Part shown: positions 18,001 through 26,541 of the stretch, piece by piece | How the letters are laid out: every line of letters begins with the position of its first letter | How positions within the stretch are numbered: the first letter of the stretch is position 1 | Assembly: GCA_017394515.1 (NCBI GenBank) | Contig: JAFPXY010000018.1 | Span: 1 to 64,000, forward strand | Origin: Bacillota bacterium | GTDB lineage: Bacteria; Bacillota; Clostridia; Peptostreptococcales; Anaerovoracaceae | Length of the DNA: 64,000 nt | Reading direction: 5' to 3' | Notes under the pieces: model-generated | The model's input: only the letters and a program-made list of their open reading frames with translations | Database searches by the model: none | Told to the model about the DNA's origin: nothing | Translations under genes and position numbers: made by a program

Positions 18001-20475
18001 TGGACATGCGGCAAATGGACCAGAGTCCTTACAGAAGCAGGAGACAAAGTTCCTTTCTATGGATTTGTGGTCACTAATGTGAAACGCCGTGCGCTTCCTC
18101 CTGATCTGGGAGAACTTACCAAAAAAGTAGCCGCGGGATATGCGTCATTCAATGATACAGAAGCGTTAGCTGGTTTAAAATCTGTTCTGACAGTTGAAAA
18201 GATAGGAGGCGAGAGCAAGATCACATATGATCCGGACAGCAGATCCATAAAAGTTGAAAAAGGACTCGCTCCCGGTAAGTATGAGGCTGAATTCAAAATC
18301 TCAAATGGACTCAAAAACGAGAAATATACTGAAAATAACCAAGTTCCATTCTCATACGACACCACGTTCAAATACGTTTTAACGGTCAAAGGATCGGCAC
18401 CTAATATCGAAGGACCGTCTGATATGTACATCGAAGAAGGATATGATAATGATGCATCTTCCGAAGCCTTCACCATAATAGGAACCCCTGAGCCTGAAAT
18501 TACCCTGGATACCTTTACTGACAAGATCAGCTTCGACCAGGAGACTAAGACGATAAAGGTTGCTCCAGGCCTTTTGGAAGGAGAGTACAGAGTCGTTCTG
18601 AGAGCCATTAATTCCCTTGGCGAGGGAGATGCAAAGGAATTCACAGTCAAGGTGAACAGAAACTTCGAAAAGGACGAAGCCATGAGAGTATCCAATGAGA
18701 TCAGGGATCTTGACCTTTCACAGGTAACATTGGAGACTGGAATGAATAGTGACATATTCAGAACCCTAGAAGAAACCATAGAATCCTATAGAGCACTTTC
18801 AAACGAGCAGTTAGAATACTTAGGTCAGGCTGAAAAAGAAAAAATTGAAAAGGCTATAGCTGCCAACGACTGGATAATTGATAATGACGTAAAAGTCTGG
18901 GATGCTGAAAATTACAGAAATGAAAACCAGTGGCAGATCGATGGTCTTAAATCTGAACTTACGGAATGCTATAACAGAATTAGATCCGAAGACAGAAACT
19001 ATATTGACGAGTTCTTAAATCAAAGCGGCTATGATAGATTCCTTGAAATACTGACAGAGAGATATGAAAGTCTGATGAGGATGGACACCGAAAGAAGGAT
19101 GATCCTTTGTAATTCCTATGACGGTAATGCTTTCTTCGATAATCTTCTTGAATGTGATCTGCTGCTCCAGAAGGCATATTTCATGGCTTCGGGTATGGGA
19201 GATCCTGAGAATGAGGAAGTGCTCAATCATGTTAGAGAGGACAATCGCTATGCATTCGATGACTTGGAAAACCATATAAAGAGCTTTGCCGAAAGAGTAG
19301 AGGAGTTACAGCTTGAAGATGATTTCGAAGAGATCATAGAGATTGAAAAGGATATAAGGGATGAATATCTGCACCGTATTGAAAAGGAAGGCAGGACACT
19401 CGTTCCTAATCTGACAACATTCACCACTGCTGAAAAGAAAGTATATGCGTTACTTCAGTCTAAATATCAGAATCAGCTGAATGAGATGTTGGATATCCCT
19501 GTATCTTTAGATAATGCTATTAATGTAACCATCCTGATAAACGAGCTCGTAGGCGGAACAGCACTGACTGAAGAAAGCGCAAGCGCAGCTCTGGTAAATG
19601 CAAAAGATGCCTATGAGAATTTAACTGAGGAAGAGAAGGAGCTGGTCAGCAGTGAGGCAGTAACAAAGCTTGAAAATCTGGAAGAGCTGGCTGTGGCCAT
19701 TGAAGAGCACACATACGACATTGGTTCAGCAGCGGTAACATCAGCAAGTAAGACGTATACCGGTAAAGCCCTGAAGCCAACTCCGGAAGTTGTGGTCAAC
19801 GAAATCCCGCTCAAGGTGGGTGTAGATTTCACTGCAGAATACAATAATAATACCAACGCGGGAACAGCGACTATATTCATTACCGGTACCGGCTTCTACA
19901 AAGGAAACGCTGAAGGTAGCTTTACCATCAAAGCAGTGAAGCTCACATCTGCCAGCATGAGCAAGACTGAGGTGGTATATAACGGCAAGGCTCAGAAACC
20001 GACTGCGACCGTAAAGGCCAAGGTCAACGGCTCCACAAAGACTTTGAAGAGCGGAACTGACTACACCATCAGTTATTCAAATAACAAGGATGTAGGCAAG
20101 GCCAAGGTGACCATTAAGGGTAAGGGCAACTTCACGGGAAGCCTTACTAAGACTTTCAAGATCAACCCAAAGGGAACCACAATCAAAACTCCTGTGGCCG
20201 CTAAGAAAGCCATCACAGTTAAATGGGCAGCCCAGAAGGCGAAGATGTCCAAGACACGCATCACCGGCTACCAGATAATGATCGCCACCAACAAGGCCTT
20301 CACCAAGGGCAAGAAGACCGTTACAGTATCCGGATATTCGAAGACTTCCAAGAAGATCACAGGCCTTAAGGCAAAGACCAAATACTTCATCAAAGTCAGA
20401 ACTTATAAAACTGTGAGCGGTACGAAGTACTACTCGAAGTGGAGCACTGTGAAGACTGCGACAGCTAAGGCATAG
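15049..20475 (+). CDS. Giant secreted multidomain surface protein (FG-GAP, Ig-like, Fn3)
   Basis: An 1808-residue protein with a Sec signal peptide ending near AFA-DTTPG. Residues about 220-680 hold FG-GAP/VCBS-type calcium-loop repeats (GDYDKDGKD, GDFTGDDRE, GDVDNNGIDE, VDTDDDGV), as in a beta-propeller. Residues about 710-960 contain two long Ser/Thr-rich stretches of alternating residues, which could be amphipathic strands. Two Ig-like segments (about 1040-1200), a charged helical region (about 1208-1560), two bacterial Ig-like YTGKA/YNGKAQKP repeats and a C-terminal Fn3-like domain follow. No LPXTG motif or other anchor is visible. AAAGGAG precedes ATG 15049. Adhesion or pore formation are guesses. 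Confidence 0.8.
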   Translation: MDNKEISIRRCLFCLLLSFAMVVSLVPSTASMAFADTTPGTGTEPTDEEQIQEMLELDKEAPSELATSQNEVYGVDNEIIKDGKPNTNTPFLLSEQSELALLYRDNGKNYFYQFDNFNMGYTKIINNTAWVNGINVSNAKSYTQLTDTQTEAYDTMKSVQSIGFDRDGSGRKTHTASIGFSGSNVLLVIQNAATGGDLKIINVGAAAGAAEAPETLSDNYLAITAGDYDKDGKDSVVVYFPGDGDNAVIKEYYLSGSDWVSRDVVNLSSVLKNTTYISKNDYRFKPVVSLATGDFTGDDREQLAFSAGFYNTSDSVADGYKNYECTDMEYFATCVEVCDNSGSGWKRSDPIWMYDIPDSFSENNGVREYAPTIMHAGVIAAGDVDNNGIDEIVAAGYRDVDVAKAYYSKGTDGKWALSKVHYVCNWAESNCLVSSVIHASDDENSSDVDVEYYRTNLQAFEMSRAQKYTHIGFCKESDWAFPKLSMACAKTNGNNSPEDVFISGIVYNFENYSAQAKFTPDVIGGSDLEICTGKYRVANLPIPSAVNWIRSVAVGNFDGNVAGREQFVFTLWQKARNKNNYSANLGVITGVMFNDLDSKGNIVEYGSKTEVVSYGPPEYYACNLDAGEITNNNYPFHEKGDEKKGYSQLYQGADISKNIFAVPVAVDTDDDGVLGRFRKNGYVYTDPQVLAVLEAGPFFDEIDEAGGGGGASTSYSVTTSFASTTSRSDNVSFEAGFAGEIGFSNFKTSLELGYTMDWSHSYETEYSVSTGYEVSAADEDIVLISRVPHLVYTYDVWNSEKNEWIENGYSVKVPLAPYYYTLGVDEYNDFVDDFNNMMGDKTEFYLKKIVMGKDLPKDHIGNPDKYWSNWSMAGTGGKALTDTIFNLGYSGDSSTITYEDTYSTTEGTELSHGFHYGLTVQGGADLEVAEFWAGGYVNLDYSQTTGHSITQSKSQGIAATVDNISAKKVNGLTEAQVRNGYYFTWTCGKWTRVLTEAGDKVPFYGFVVTNVKRRALPPDLGELTKKVAAGYASFNDTEALAGLKSVLTVEKIGGESKITYDPDSRSIKVEKGLAPGKYEAEFKISNGLKNEKYTENNQVPFSYDTTFKYVLTVKGSAPNIEGPSDMYIEEGYDNDASSEAFTIIGTPEPEITLDTFTDKISFDQETKTIKVAPGLLEGEYRVVLRAINSLGEGDAKEFTVKVNRNFEKDEAMRVSNEIRDLDLSQVTLETGMNSDIFRTLEETIESYRALSNEQLEYLGQAEKEKIEKAIAANDWIIDNDVKVWDAENYRNENQWQIDGLKSELTECYNRIRSEDRNYIDEFLNQSGYDRFLEILTERYESLMRMDTERRMILCNSYDGNAFFDNLLECDLLLQKAYFMASGMGDPENEEVLNHVREDNRYAFDDLENHIKSFAERVEELQLEDDFEEIIEIEKDIRDEYLHRIEKEGRTLVPNLTTFTTAEKKVYALLQSKYQNQLNEMLDIPVSLDNAINVTILINELVGGTALTEESASAALVNAKDAYENLTEEEKELVSSEAVTKLENLEELAVAIEEHTYDIGSAAVTSASKTYTGKALKPTPEVVVNEIPLKVGVDFTAEYNNNTNAGTATIFITGTGFYKGNAEGSFTIKAVKLTSASMSKTEVVYNGKAQKPTATVKAKVNGSTKTLKSGTDYTISYSNNKDVGKAKVTIKGKGNFTGSLTKTFKINPKGTTIKTPVAAKKAITVKWAAQKAKMSKTRITGYQIMIATNKAFTKGKKTVTVSGYSKTSKKITGLKAKTKYFIKVRTYKTVSGTKYYSKWSTVKTATAKA

Positions 20476-20492
20476 TAAGTCAGAATCAGAAT

Positions 20493-20520
20493 AGGTGCTG
20501 CCTTTTGGCAGCACCTCTTT
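20493..20520 (+). terminator. Terminator after the giant surface protein gene
   Basis: AGGTGCTGCC (20493-20502) pairs with GGCAGCACCT (20507-20516) around TTTT, followed by CTTT. The 10-bp stem is perfect. It lies between convergent genes and may serve both. Confidence 0.85.
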
Positions 20521-20534
20521 AAATGCAGTTTATG

Positions 20535-21950
20535 CTATCTTTGGAATATCTTCAGAACCTTCCATTTCCAGTCACCCTGAGGCCCGGTGTAGGGATGTTC
20601 TCTTAAGGGCAGATTGAAACGGGTGGAACCTTCAAGCACTGTCTGGGGATGAGTGAATTCTTTGAAGCCCCACTCGCCGTGGTAGGCTCCCATTCCGGAG
20701 TGCCCGGTGCCATTGAAGGGCACGCCTTTTACCATCAGATGCAGGCATACTTCGTTGATACAGCCACCACCGTACTGCTGGGTAGTCATGATCTGGCGGG
20801 CACGTTTTTTGTCCGTGGTGAAGACATAGAGGGCCAGACCATGCTCACGGGAGGCGATAACGTCCAGAAGCTCATCTTCCTCAGAACTCTTGTAGGGCAC
20901 TACAGGAAGCAGGGGACAGAAGAGCTCGTGCTTTACGATCTCCTCGTCTGTTGTAACAGGCCCGATGACCGTAGGTTCGAAGCGCAGAGTGTCAGGATCG
21001 CCATGACCTCCGAAGAGTATACGATCTGAATATTCCTCTGCCAATCCGGCGCACTTGTTATATGCGCCTCTGTTTATAAGGTGAGGGTACTCAGGGTTAT
21101 TCAGGGGTTCTTCACCGATCTGGCGTATGATCTCATCCTTAAGGCATTCCACAAAGAGCTCGTAGACGCTTTCTTCTACAGCTACCTGATTGATGTTTAT
21201 GCATATCTGACCTGAGTTCATTATCTTGAAGAAGGCGATCTTTCTGGCAGCATCCCAGATATCCGCATCCTCGCGGACTATAGCCCAATTTCCGGTCTCA
21301 CCGCCCAGTTCCAGAGCTACGGGAGTCAGGTTGTGAGAGGCCATCTCCATGACGTGGGAGCCAACACTAGGAGAGCCTGTGTAGAAGATCTTATCGAAGC
21401 GCTCTTCAAGAAGCAGATCCGCCACATCGTGACCGCCGTCCACAACTGCGATGTACTTCTCGGGGAAGGTCTCGGAGATCATCTTCGAAAGGACACGGGT
21501 GGTGGCAGGGGATTTGGAGCTTGCCTTGATAATGGCTGTGTTTCCGCCTGAAAGGGCAGCTGCCAGAGGCCCCAGTGAAAGGAGCACCGGGAAGTTGAAG
21601 GGGCTTATGATCAAAGTGGTGCCGTAGGGCATCTTATATACTCTTGTGAAGATGCTGGGGAAGCAGGCCGGGCCGCTTAAGTGAACTTCGGGTTTGGCCC
21701 AGCGCTTGAGGCCTGCGATGGTCTCGTTGATCTCCATGATGAGGGAGCCGATATCCGCAAGATAAGCTTCCGCGTCGGACCTGCCCAGGTCCTCCTTAAG
21801 AGCGTTGATGAGCTCATCTTCATAAAGACGCACAGCAGTCTTAAGGCGCTTCAGCTGGTAGATCCTCCAGTCCACATCGAGAGTTTCATTGGTGCGGAAA
21901 TATTTTTGCTGATTTAAAACCAGTTCATGTATCTGTTCTTTGGTCCACAT
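20535..21950 (-). CDS. Aldehyde dehydrogenase (ALDH family 3-like)
   Basis: NAD(P)-dependent oxidation of an aldehyde to its acid. The 471-residue protein has the ALELGGE motif with the general-base Glu and the catalytic Cys in NSGQICI. Its C-terminal region (FNGTGHSGMGAYHG) is characteristic of the family 3 (YwdH-like) group. An AAGGAGG site lies just before the start on the minus strand. It stands alone between convergent and divergent neighbours. The substrate is not evident. Confidence 0.9.
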   Translation of the reverse strand: MWTKEQIHELVLNQQKYFRTNETLDVDWRIYQLKRLKTAVRLYEDELINALKEDLGRSDAEAYLADIGSLIMEINETIAGLKRWAKPEVHLSGPACFPSIFTRVYKMPYGTTLIISPFNFPVLLSLGPLAAALSGGNTAIIKASSKSPATTRVLSKMISETFPEKYIAVVDGGHDVADLLLEERFDKIFYTGSPSVGSHVMEMASHNLTPVALELGGETGNWAIVREDADIWDAARKIAFFKIMNSGQICININQVAVEESVYELFVECLKDEIIRQIGEEPLNNPEYPHLINRGAYNKCAGLAEEYSDRILFGGHGDPDTLRFEPTVIGPVTTDEEIVKHELFCPLLPVVPYKSSEEDELLDVIASREHGLALYVFTTDKKRARQIMTTQQYGGGCINEVCLHLMVKGVPFNGTGHSGMGAYHGEWGFKEFTHPQTVLEGSTRFNLPLREHPYTGPQGDWKWKVLKIFQR

Positions 21951-21998
21951 GATATCCTCCTTTTTTGGGCAAAAAACTTGATCACGTGAAATAATATA

Positions 21999-22027
21999 TA
22001 GACTAACGTGGTAAATTATGATATAAT
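21999..22027 (+). promoter_or_regulatory. Promoter of the gtrA-tetR pair
   Basis: An extended -10 (TGaTATAAT, 22019-22027) stands 17 bases after TAGACT (21999-22004). It is about 60 bases upstream of ATG 22090, in the gap shared with the divergent aldehyde dehydrogenase gene. Confidence 0.6.
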
Positions 22028-22089
22028 AATTGTACTACAGTATAAAATTGAATTCAAGATGCAATTATCAGAATTCGAAAGGAGCACTT

Positions 22090-22593
22090 ATGTCATTTGA
22101 AACTGAAAAGATCGAGGAAACTCAGATTCCCGATCAGCATCTTTCCAAAAAAGAAAATACGGCACAGGTCATCAAATTCACCCTGTTTTCAATATCCGCC
22201 GGCATCATTGAGACCCTGAGCTTCACACTGCTTAACGAGGTATTCCATCTTCCGTATATGCCTTGTTATCTGACTGCCTTGATATTGTCGGTGATCTGGA
22301 ACTTTACCCTTAACAGGGAGTTCACCTTTAAATCAGCCAACAACGTGCCTTTGGCAATGCTGAAGGTAGCCTGCTTCTATCTGGTATTCACACCGCTGTC
22401 CACCTGGTGGGGAACAGCTCTTACCAACGCAGGCTGGAACGAATATATAGTGCTCTTCGGCACCATGGCCGTGAACCTTACTACGGAGTTCCTCTATGAC
22501 CGTTTCTTCGTCTTCAGAGGAACCATGAACACCAATAAGCGTGCCCAGAAGGAGAGGGAGCACGCTTCAGAGGAGGTGGAAGGAGATGAATAA
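22090..22593 (+). CDS. GtrA-like membrane protein
   Basis: GtrA-family proteins are four-helix membrane proteins linked to translocation or display of polyprenyl-linked sugars. This 167-residue protein has four hydrophobic segments and the family's FTLNREFTF motif after helix 2, and ends with LYDRFFVFRG. I start at ATG 22090 with AAAGGAG upstream; an in-frame TTG at 22030 lies beside the promoter. It overlaps the TetR gene by 8 bases. No glycosyltransferase is adjacent, so the sugar pathway is unknown. Confidence 0.85.
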   Translation: MSFETEKIEETQIPDQHLSKKENTAQVIKFTLFSISAGIIETLSFTLLNEVFHLPYMPCYLTALILSVIWNFTLNREFTFKSANNVPLAMLKVACFYLVFTPLSTWWGTALTNAGWNEYIVLFGTMAVNLTTEFLYDRFFVFRGTMNTNKRAQKEREHASEEVEGDE

Positions 22594-23134
22594 ACCCACT
22601 AAGCGTGAAAGGTCAAGGATCAAGATCATGCATGCTGCCAAAGGCCTTTTCGACGAATATGGCGTCGATAACGTGACCTTCCAGATGATAGCTGAAAGGG
22701 CAGACATGTGCAGGACTACGGTCTTTAACCATTTCAAAAGCATGAACGATCTTCTGGTAGCTCTGACCATGCAGGAAATGGAAGACATAGTCGAATACTG
22801 CGAGTCAAGAGGTCTCAAGGGCAAGGAGCTGTTATACGGACTGATTGAGAAGATAGTGGAAGATACGGCTTGCTATCCAGCCTTTGCCAGCACCTTGATC
22901 GATAGCGCTCTGATAAACAATGAAGGTGAGAGCCCTCTTAAGACCGTGGAAAACATCATGATCCGCGGACTTGAAGATGAAGGATTCACTGACATAGAAC
23001 ACAAGTTGATCCTTCTTGAAGGCATCTACTTCGGAATGAGCAATCACTATCACCTGAACAGCAAAGAATTCAACGTAGAGGATATGATAAGGGAATCTCG
23101 AATCCTTTTGGACAGGATCCTGGTGAAATACTGA
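22586..23134 (+). CDS. TetR family transcriptional regulator
   Basis: A 182-residue regulator with an N-terminal TetR DNA-binding domain: IMHAAKGLFDEYGVDNVTF, the turn AERADMCRTTVFNHF, and the following MNDLLVAL. The C-terminal ligand domain is variable and gives no clue to the inducer. Starts at ATG 22586 with GGAAGGAG upstream, inside the end of the gtrA-like gene. It may autoregulate the pair and possibly the divergent aldehyde dehydrogenase gene. Confidence 0.88.
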   Translation: MNKPTKRERSRIKIMHAAKGLFDEYGVDNVTFQMIAERADMCRTTVFNHFKSMNDLLVALTMQEMEDIVEYCESRGLKGKELLYGLIEKIVEDTACYPAFASTLIDSALINNEGESPLKTVENIMIRGLEDEGFTDIEHKLILLEGIYFGMSNHYHLNSKEFNVEDMIRESRILLDRILVKY

Positions 23135-23146
23135 GAATATCTATAG

Positions 23147-23186
23147 GAGGTTGTTGCATCTGTACGATGCGACAGCCTCTTTTATT
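23147..23186 (+). terminator. Terminator after the tetR-like gene
   Basis: GAGGTTGTTGCATC (23147-23160) pairs with GATGCGACAGCCTC (23166-23179), including two G-T pairs, around a 5-base loop and followed by TTTTATT. Confidence 0.8.
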
Positions 23187-23205
23187 AATGAGAAATCATT
23201 GCAGA

Positions 23206-23232
23206 TTGACAGCATTTCGGTTATAATATAAT
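23206..23232 (+). promoter_or_regulatory. Promoter of the cobalamin operon
   Basis: TTGACA at 23206-23211 is followed after 15 bases by TATAAT at 23227-23232. A second TATAAT overlaps at 23222-23227. The cbiA start is 33 bases downstream, which leaves no room for a cobalamin riboswitch in the leader. Confidence 0.6.
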
Positions 23233-23265
23233 TTGTCATATTATGGATAAGTATAGGTAAAAGCC

Positions 23266-24636
23266 ATGAAGAAAAAGATGCAAAGAATCCTCATAGCCGC
23301 AGCAGGCAGCGGTTCCGGCAAGACCACCATCACATGTGCCTTGCTGGAAGCCTTAAAGGAGAGGGGCAGAAAGCCCACCTCATGCAAGTGCGGACCGGAC
23401 TACATAGATACCATGTTTCATGCAAGCGTGCTGGGAACACCCAGCACAAATCTGGATCTGTATTTCTTTGATGAAGACAGAGCCAGATATCTTCTCTCGG
23501 AGAATGGATCAAAGGGCGACATAACCGTCATAGAAGGCGTTATGGGCTACTACGATGGCCTGGGGATAGATTCCACAGAAGCCAGCAGTTACCACGTGGC
23601 AAAGGCTACGGGAACTCCTGTGGTGCTAATTATAAACGCCCGCGGAGCAGCGCTCTCGGTCCTGGCTACCATCAAGGGTTTCAGGGACTTCAGAGAGGAC
23701 AGCAATATCAAGGGAGTTATCCTCAACAACTGCACTGAGTCCACCTATAAGGTGCTTAAGGGAGTCATAGAAGAGGAGTTTAAAGGCGAGATCAAACCTC
23801 TCGGATTCATGCCGAGAATGAAGGACTGCGAACTTGAGAGCAGGCATCTGGGACTTGTGACAGCCCAGGAGATCGAGGATCTCAACGAGAAACTGAGAAG
23901 GCTTAAGGAGCAGGCTTTGGTAAGCCTTGACATGGATGCCATCGAAGAGCTTGCAGGATCCGCGCCGGAATTGGAATTCCAAGTGCCTGAGTTCCATTAT
24001 CCGCCGAAACTCAATGAAGAACCGGTGGTCATAGGAGTTGCCAGGGATAAAGCTTTCTGCTTCTATTACGAGGATAGCCTAGCGCTGCTTGAACGTTTAG
24101 GTGCGGTCATCAAAGAATTCAGCCCGCTGGAAGACGAGAGTCTGCCTGAAGACCTGGATGGCATCTATTTGGGAGGCGGTTATCCTGAACTTTATGCGGA
24201 GCGTTTAAGTGAAAACGAGAGCATGCGTGAGTCCATCAGGGATGCCATTGAGAGCGGTATGCCTGTGATCGCTGAGTGCGGAGGCTTCATGTACCTCACA
24301 CAGTCCATAGCTGGGCATCCCATGGCGGGATTACTTCCCGGGGAATGCACTGATCAGAGCAAGCTCATGCGATTCGGCTATGTGAAGATCAAAGCCAATA
24401 AGGACAATATGCTCATGCCTGAAGGCTACGAGATACCGGCCCACGAGTTTCATCATTGGGACTGCACGGATAACGGCTCGGACTTCACGGCACTTAAGAG
24501 AAATGGCCGAACCTGGCAGGCGGGATTCGCAAATGATCATATGTATGCCGGATTCCCACACTTTAACTTCTGGGCAGACCCTAAGATCGCCCTCAATTAC
24601 GTTACCAAATGTCTTGAATATAAGGAGCTAAAATGA
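23266..24636 (+). CDS. cbiA: Cobyrinic acid a,c-diamide synthase
   Basis: Amidates the a and c carboxylates of cobyrinate using glutamine and ATP. The N-terminal P-loop domain begins with AAAGSGSGKTTITCALLEAL. The glutamine amidotransferase domain follows, with the nucleophile Cys in AECGGFMYL and a late conserved His in HEFHHWDC. The length of 456 residues matches CbiA. It is the first gene of the cobalamin operon, and its end overlaps cbiC by ATGA. Confidence 0.95.
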   Translation: MKKKMQRILIAAAGSGSGKTTITCALLEALKERGRKPTSCKCGPDYIDTMFHASVLGTPSTNLDLYFFDEDRARYLLSENGSKGDITVIEGVMGYYDGLGIDSTEASSYHVAKATGTPVVLIINARGAALSVLATIKGFRDFREDSNIKGVILNNCTESTYKVLKGVIEEEFKGEIKPLGFMPRMKDCELESRHLGLVTAQEIEDLNEKLRRLKEQALVSLDMDAIEELAGSAPELEFQVPEFHYPPKLNEEPVVIGVARDKAFCFYYEDSLALLERLGAVIKEFSPLEDESLPEDLDGIYLGGGYPELYAERLSENESMRESIRDAIESGMPVIAECGGFMYLTQSIAGHPMAGLLPGECTDQSKLMRFGYVKIKANKDNMLMPEGYEIPAHEFHHWDCTDNGSDFTALKRNGRTWQAGFANDHMYAGFPHFNFWADPKIALNYVTKCLEYKELK

Positions 24637-25256
24637 TAGAAAACATCAAACCTATGGATATAGAAAAGAGAAGCTTTGAGATAATTACTGAGATCCTGGG
24701 AGACAGAAAGTTCCCTGAGGAGCAGGAATCCATCATCAAGCGAGTGATCCATACTTCAGCAGATTTCGATTACGCTGATAACCTTAAGTTCAGCGAAGGA
24801 GCGGTGGAAAAGGCTCTGGAAGCATTAAGGGCAGGCTGCGATATCGTGACCGATACCAACATGGCTAAAGCAGGAATCAATAAGAATATCCTGGCTTCCT
24901 TAGGCGGTGAAGTTCACTGCTTCATGGCAGACCCTGATGTAGCCGCTGAAGCCAAGGAAAGAGGCGTCACCCGCGCCATAGTTTCCATGGAAAAGGCTGC
25001 CAAACTGGACAAACCAGTTATATTCGCCATTGGAAACGCTCCTACAGCTCTGATCCGCATCCACGAGATGATCGGAACCGGTGAATTAAAGCCCGCATTG
25101 GTGGTGGGAGTGCCCGTAGGATTCGTAAATGTAGTTGAATCCAAGGAACTCATAATGGTTGACGATATACCTTATATCGTAGCTCAAGGAAGAAAGGGTG
25201 GATCCAACGTGGCAGCGGCCATAATCAACGCTCTTTTGTACAAGATCAAGAGATAA
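24633..25256 (+). CDS. cbiC: Precorrin-8X/cobalt-precorrin-8 methylmutase
   Basis: Moves the methyl group from C-11 to C-12 to form (cobyrinate) hydrogenobyrinate-type products. The 207-residue protein has the family features: IKRVIHTSADFDYADNL near the start with the catalytic His, DTNMAKAGI, and GNAPTAL followed by VGVPVGFV. Length is normal. It overlaps cbiA by four bases and is followed after 11 bases by cbiD. Confidence 0.96.
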   Translation: MIENIKPMDIEKRSFEIITEILGDRKFPEEQESIIKRVIHTSADFDYADNLKFSEGAVEKALEALRAGCDIVTDTNMAKAGINKNILASLGGEVHCFMADPDVAAEAKERGVTRAIVSMEKAAKLDKPVIFAIGNAPTALIRIHEMIGTGELKPALVVGVPVGFVNVVESKELIMVDDIPYIVAQGRKGGSNVAAAIINALLYKIKR

Positions 25257-25267
25257 ATATTTCAAAA

Positions 25268-26437
25268 ATGAAAGAATTCGTAACAGTGGACGGCAAAGAA
25301 CTCCGGCTGGGCTATACCACGGGAAGCTGCGCGGCGGCGGCCTCGAAGGCTGCGGCCACCATGATCCTTACGGGCCGCCGCCTTGAGGGGATCAAACTGC
25401 TTACGCCCAAAGGCATAGAGCTGGAACTCAATGTCGAAGACACCACAATAGAATACGATGACTCAACGGGAGAGCCCGTCCTGGTCCGCTGCGCCATCAG
25501 AAAGGACAGCGGAGACGACCCAGACGTGACCAACGGCGCCCTGGTGTATTCCGAGGTAACCCTTACTGACTTAAAAGGAGAAGTTGACATCGACGGAGGT
25601 TACGGCGTAGGTCGTGTCACCAAGCCGGGACTGGACCAGCCCGTGGGTAACGCAGCCATCAATTCCGTGCCCAGAAAGATGATCACTGAGAATCTTCAGG
25701 AAGTTGCCAGAGAGCTAAGCTTTAGCGGTGGCTTCAAGGTGGTTATCAGCATTCCCTTAGGGGTGGAACTGGCCCGCAAGACCTTCAATCCAAGGCTTGG
25801 AATAGAGGGAGGCATCTCCGTAATAGGAACCACGGGCATAGTGGAGCCCATGAGCGAGAGAGCCCTCATAGATACCATCAAGGTGGAACTCACTCAGAAG
25901 AAGGAACTGGGGTATGAATATGTTTTGCTCACCCCGGGAAATTACGGTTCAGACTTCATCCGTGACGGTATAGGCATAGACCCTGAGATGGCGGTACAGA
26001 CCTCTAATTTCATCGGAGACAGCATCGACATGTGCGTCCAGCTGGGCTTCAAGGGAGCGCTTCTCATAGGTCATATCGGTAAGCTTGTGAAGATCGCAGG
26101 AAACATGCTTAACACCCACTCCAAATACGGTGACTGCCGCATGGAGATTCTGGGTTCCGCGGCTGCGGTTTATGGAGTGAAACCGGAGACTGCCAGATAC
26201 ATCCTTGGCTGCGCAGCCTGCGATGAGGCTGTCAGGGTCATGAGAGAAGAGGGAATCGACGAAGCGGCCCTTCAACTGGTGTCCGACAGGATAGAACGCA
26301 ACCTGGACAATCGAGCCTTTAAGGCCTGCGCCATAGGACAGAGCTTTGAAGTAGGTGCCATAATGTTTTCAAAGGAGTACGGCAAGCTGGGCGAGACAGC
26401 CAAGGCTCAGGAACTTTTGGAGAAAATCGTTGGGTGA
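25268..26437 (+). CDS. cbiD: Cobalt-precorrin-5B C1-methyltransferase
   Basis: CbiD methylates C-1 in the anaerobic cobalamin route and is diagnostic of it. The 389-residue protein shows the family start LRLGYTTGSCAAAASKAA and later VTKPGLDQPVGNAAIN, together with GNYGSDF and IGHIGKLVKIAGNM. Starts at ATG 25268 after cbiC. About 100 bases follow before cbiF; that gap is AT-rich, and I see no riboswitch or terminator in it. Confidence 0.96.
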   Translation: MKEFVTVDGKELRLGYTTGSCAAAASKAAATMILTGRRLEGIKLLTPKGIELELNVEDTTIEYDDSTGEPVLVRCAIRKDSGDDPDVTNGALVYSEVTLTDLKGEVDIDGGYGVGRVTKPGLDQPVGNAAINSVPRKMITENLQEVARELSFSGGFKVVISIPLGVELARKTFNPRLGIEGGISVIGTTGIVEPMSERALIDTIKVELTQKKELGYEYVLLTPGNYGSDFIRDGIGIDPEMAVQTSNFIGDSIDMCVQLGFKGALLIGHIGKLVKIAGNMLNTHSKYGDCRMEILGSAAAVYGVKPETARYILGCAACDEAVRVMREEGIDEAALQLVSDRIERNLDNRAFKACAIGQSFEVGAIMFSKEYGKLGETAKAQELLEKIVG

Positions 26438-26541
26438 TTTGCCAGAGGTAGAATATAAACAAGCAGAAATTGTAGGCTAAAGCATTCGTTTTTCAATATT
26501 TTAGCATACCTGCAAATATTTATAAAATTGGAGGAAATATC

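Noticed and set aside
23135-23265. Cobalamin riboswitch upstream of cbiA
   Set aside because: The gap holds a terminator and a promoter, and the predicted leader is about 30 bases; no B12-box-like sequence is present.
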